NCBI GenBank assembly: GCA_947175035.1
Contig: CAMWLG010000002.1
Location: forward strand, 1 to 64,000
Reading direction: 5' to 3'
Length of the DNA stretch: 64,000 nucleotides
Source of the DNA: an uncultured Lachnospiraceae bacterium
GTDB lineage: Bacteria > Bacillota > Clostridia > Lachnospirales > Lachnospiraceae
A program made the position numbers and the translations under genes. The notes under the pieces were generated by a model. It was not told where the DNA came from, did not search any database, and worked only from the letters and a program-made list of their open reading frames with translations. The stretch's first letter is position 1. The number at the start of each line of letters is the position of its first letter. Positions 61,187 through 64,000 of the stretch are shown one piece after another.

Positions 61187-64000
61187 ATGGAAGAAGTCAA
61201 GAAGATGCGCCCCCGGGAATATATCAAGATCCGGGGGGCGAATGAGCATAATTTGAAAAATATCAATGTGGATATTCCGAGAAACGAGCTGGTGGTTCTG
61301 ACAGGAATGTCAGGTTCGGGAAAGTCTTCCCTGGCCTTTGACACCATTTATGCGGAGGGGCAGCGCCGATATATGGAGTCACTGTCCTCCTACGCGAGAA
61401 TGTTCCTCGGACAGATGGAGAAACCAAATGTAGAGAGGATCGAGGGGCTGTCCCCCGCCATCTCCATCGACCAGAAATCCACCAATAGGAACCCACGTTC
61501 CACGGTGGGCACCGTGACGGAGATTTATGATTATTTCCGTCTTCTTTATGCGCGTATCGGTATTCCCCACTGCCCTAAATGTGGGAGAGAGATCTCCAGG
61601 CAGACCGTGGATCAGATGGTGGATCAGGTGATGGAGCTGGGGGAGGGCACCCGCATCCAGCTTCTTGCACCGGTGGTGCGGGGCAGGAAGGGTGAGCATG
61701 AGAAGGTGTTGGAGCGCGCCAAGAGAAGCGGTTATGTGCGCGTGCGTATCGATGGCAATCTCTATGAGCTCACGGAGGAGATTAAATTAGAGAAGAATAT
61801 CAAGCACAACATTGAGATTGTGGTGGACAGGCTGGTGGTGAAGGAAGGCATTGAGCGGAGACTTTCAGATTCCATCGAGAATGTGTTGAATCTGGCGGAG
61901 GGGCTTCTGATTGTGGATGTGATTGACGGAGAGACCCTGACATTCAGCCAGAGTTTTTCCTGCCCGGACTGTGGTATCAGCATCAGCGAGGTGGAGCCCA
62001 GGAGCTTTTCCTTCAACAATCCCTTTGGTGCTTGTCCGGAGTGCGTGGGATTGGGTTACAAGATGGAGTTTGATATTGATCTGATGATACCGGATAAGCG
62101 TCTTAGCATCAAGGAGGGCGCAATCACAGTGATGGGCTGGCAGTCCTGTGCGGACAAGTCCAGCTTTACCAATGCAGTTCTCCAAGCGTTGTGCAAGGAA
62201 TATCATTTTGATCTGGAAACCCCTTTTCAGGACTATCCCGAGAAGATTCAGGATATTTTGATTCATGGCACAAACGGCAAAGAGGTGGACGTGTACTATG
62301 AGGGCCAGAGGGGACGCGGGGTCTATCCCGTGGCTTTTGAGGGTCTGGTCCGCAATGTGGAGCGCAAGTATAAAGAGACGTTTTCGGAGACCATGAAGCA
62401 GGAGTACGAGAGCTTTATGCGCATTACGCCGTGTAAGGAATGTAAGGGCATGCGCTTGAAAAAGGAAGCTCTGGCGGTGACCGTGTGTGACAAGAATATT
62501 CATGAGGTGACATCCCTCTCTATCTGTGATCTGTATGATTTCCTGGAGCAGATGGAGTTGACGCCTCAGCAGCAGTTGATCGGCAAGAGGATTTTGAAAG
62601 AGATACGTGCCAGGGTGAAGTTTCTGGTGGATGTGGGTTTGGATTATCTCTCTCTTGCCAGGGGAACGGCAAGTCTCTCCGGCGGCGAGGCCCAGCGTAT
62701 CCGGCTGGCGACCCAGGTTGGTTCAGGGCTGGTGGGTGTGTGTTATATTTTGGACGAGCCCAGTATCGGGCTGCATCAGCGGGATAATGACAAGCTGCTG
62801 AACACTTTGAAAAGCCTGCGGGACTTGGGGAACACGCTGATTGTGGTGGAGCATGACGAGGATACCATGCTGGCGGCGGATTACGTGGTGGACATTGGTC
62901 CCGGGGCGGGCTCCCATGGGGGAGAAGTGGTGGCTTGCGGCACGGCGGAGGAGATCATGGAGGTGCCGGATTCCATCACCGGCAAATATCTGAGCGGGGA
63001 GCTTAGGATTCCCGTTCCCCCGTCCAGAAGAAAACCAACCGGGTGGTTGAAGGTGACCGGGGCCCGGGAGAATAATCTAAAGAACATTAATGTGGAATTT
63101 CCGCTGGGTGTGATGACCTGTGTGACAGGTGTGTCAGGTTCTGGCAAGAGCTCGCTTGTGAATGAGATATTGTATCAGCGTCTGGCAAGAGATTTGAACA
63201 GGGCGAGATGCATCCCTGGGAAACATAAGGATGTGCAGGGCTTGGAACAGTTGGACAAGGTCATTGCGATCGACCAGTCCCCCATCGGGCGGACGCCCCG
63301 CTCGAATCCCGCCACCTACACAGGTGTGTTTGACCAGATCAGGGATCTGTTCGCTTCCACGCCGGACGCCAAGGCGAGGGGGTACGGCAAGGGGCGTTTC
63401 AGCTTTAACGTGAAGGGTGGGCGATGCGAAGCCTGCAGCGGGGACGGAATTATTAAAATAGAAATGCATTTTCTGCCGGATGTATATGTGCCATGCGAGG
63501 TCTGCGGGGGCAAGCGCTACAACCGCGAAACCCTTGAGGTAAAGTACAAAGGTAAGAGTATTTTTGATATTCTGGATATGACGGTGGAGGAGGCTATGCC
63601 GTTCTTTGAGCCGCTCCCCTCCATTCGCCGTAAAATAGAAACGCTTTATGATGTGGGACTTTCTTATATAAAGCTGGGGCAGCCTTCCACCACCCTTTCC
63701 GGCGGCGAGGCCCAGCGCATCAAACTGGCGACAGAGCTTTCTAAGCGAAGCACGGGCAAAACGATTTATATTTTGGACGAGCCTACCACAGGGCTTCATT
63801 TTGCGGATGTGCATAAGCTGGTGGAGATTCTGCACAGGCTGGCAGACGGCGGCAATACGGTGGTCGTGATTGAGCATAATCTTGACGTAATCAAAACGGC
63901 GGATTATATTATAGATATGGGTCCTGAGGGCGGTGACAAGGGTGGGACAGTCATTGCGCAGGGAACACCGGAACAGGTTGCCGACAATAAGAAATCATAC
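61187..64000 (+). CDS. uvrA: Excinuclease ABC subunit A (partial at window end)
   Basis: The first 938 residues are visible, almost the whole protein. There are two ABC ATPase modules ([14 protein letters not shown] near the start, [13 protein letters not shown] near 650; signatures [13 protein letters not shown] and [13 protein letters not shown]), and two zinc fingers (CPKCGRE/CPDCG..CPECVG region and [16 protein letters not shown]). It detects DNA damage together with UvrB. ATG 61187 after TGGGG is chosen; ATG 61175 in the same frame is possible. Confidence 0.96.
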   Translation, partial: MEEVKKMRPREYIKIRGANEHNLKNINVDIPRNELVVLTGMSGSGKSSLAFDTIYAEGQRRYMESLSSYARMFLGQMEKPNVERIEGLSPAISIDQKSTNRNPRSTVGTVTEIYDYFRLLYARIGIPHCPKCGREISRQTVDQMVDQVMELGEGTRIQLLAPVVRGRKGEHEKVLERAKRSGYVRVRIDGNLYELTEEIKLEKNIKHNIEIVVDRLVVKEGIERRLSDSIENVLNLAEGLLIVDVIDGETLTFSQSFSCPDCGISISEVEPRSFSFNNPFGACPECVGLGYKMEFDIDLMIPDKRLSIKEGAITVMGWQSCADKSSFTNAVLQALCKEYHFDLETPFQDYPEKIQDILIHGTNGKEVDVYYEGQRGRGVYPVAFEGLVRNVERKYKETFSETMKQEYESFMRITPCKECKGMRLKKEALAVTVCDKNIHEVTSLSICDLYDFLEQMELTPQQQLIGKRILKEIRARVKFLVDVGLDYLSLARGTASLSGGEAQRIRLATQVGSGLVGVCYILDEPSIGLHQRDNDKLLNTLKSLRDLGNTLIVVEHDEDTMLAADYVVDIGPGAGSHGGEVVACGTAEEIMEVPDSITGKYLSGELRIPVPPSRRKPTGWLKVTGARENNLKNINVEFPLGVMTCVTGVSGSGKSSLVNEILYQRLARDLNRARCIPGKHKDVQGLEQLDKVIAIDQSPIGRTPRSNPATYTGVFDQIRDLFASTPDAKARGYGKGRFSFNVKGGRCEACSGDGIIKIEMHFLPDVYVPCEVCGGKRYNRETLEVKYKGKSIFDILDMTVEEAMPFFEPLPSIRRKIETLYDVGLSYIKLGQPSTTLSGGEAQRIKLATELSKRSTGKTIYILDEPTTGLHFADVHKLVEILHRLADGGNTVVVIEHNLDVIKTADYIIDMGPEGGDKGGTVIAQGTPEQVADNKKSY

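Overview
The window looks like a chromosomal segment of a gut-type Lachnospiraceae bacterium (Clostridia, Bacillota). This rests on the family content: class III fructose-bisphosphatase, type III glutamine synthetase, DUF5711 protein, LysM protein, YjfB, CvfB, a CZB chemoreceptor, an FtsEX / M23 / S41 / UvrB / UvrA neighbourhood, low-to-medium GC and strong AGGAGG ribosome binding sites. The species cannot be named from the sequence.

Layout. (1) 1-6834: a sugar-uptake locus. A GH94 cellobiose-phosphorylase-type gene (truncated by the window edge) diverges from a LacI-type regulator, a CUT1 ABC transporter (lipoprotein plus two permeases) and a YesL-like membrane protein. One 12-base operator word lies just downstream of the -10 box of both divergent promoters. 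(2) 6954-9494: a PTS EIIA protein that looks like a collapsed mannitol EIICBA, then fructose-1,6-bisphosphatase. (3) 9688-12084: an ORF6N/PLD-like protein, a LytTR-DUF3021 pair followed by only the first codons of an ABC ATPase, and a 159-bp multi-hairpin element. (4) 12129-17502: a domain-permuted GH3 glycosidase, a soluble CZB chemoreceptor, an Imm1-like protein and an HD protein. (5) 17555-27989: tRNA-Ser, phosphofructokinase, dnaX-ybaB-recR, galM, envelope proteins, cvpA and glutamine synthetase III behind a promoter-terminator leader.

(6) 28253-43764 is the accessory heart of the window. An intact tRNA-Gln(CTG) is followed by three copies of its 3' part, near 29.3, 37.0 and 43.7 kb, two of them still carrying the tRNA terminator hairpin. 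They divide the DNA into three modules, which I read as serial integrations at one tRNA gene with no integrase left in view: a small RelB/PIN toxin-antitoxin unit; a three-gene operon of a Ser/Thr kinase fused to a UPF1-like superfamily 1 helicase, a winged-helix/PLD nuclease-like protein and a protein with a degenerate kinase domain; and an XRE-controlled operon of three small cysteine-rich proteins, a Ycf46-like AAA+ ATPase, an unknown helical protein and a Sel1-repeat protein. The second module is the best candidate for an undescribed (probably defence) system, the third the runner-up.

(7) 43947-64000: an ECF sigma/anti-sigma pair with a likely self-recognised promoter, a MATE exporter, a LUD-domain protein, a CPBP protease, an acyl-ACP thioesterase, CvfB, YjfB, a CdaR-like regulator, ftsEX with an M23 activator and S41 protease, uvrB, a REC-HD-GYP-GGDEF cyclic-di-GMP protein and uvrA (cut by the window end). 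Two more relatives of the 160-bp hairpin element lie here, upstream of the MATE gene and of the CPBP gene.

All family names are from reading motifs by eye; no database or structure search was run.
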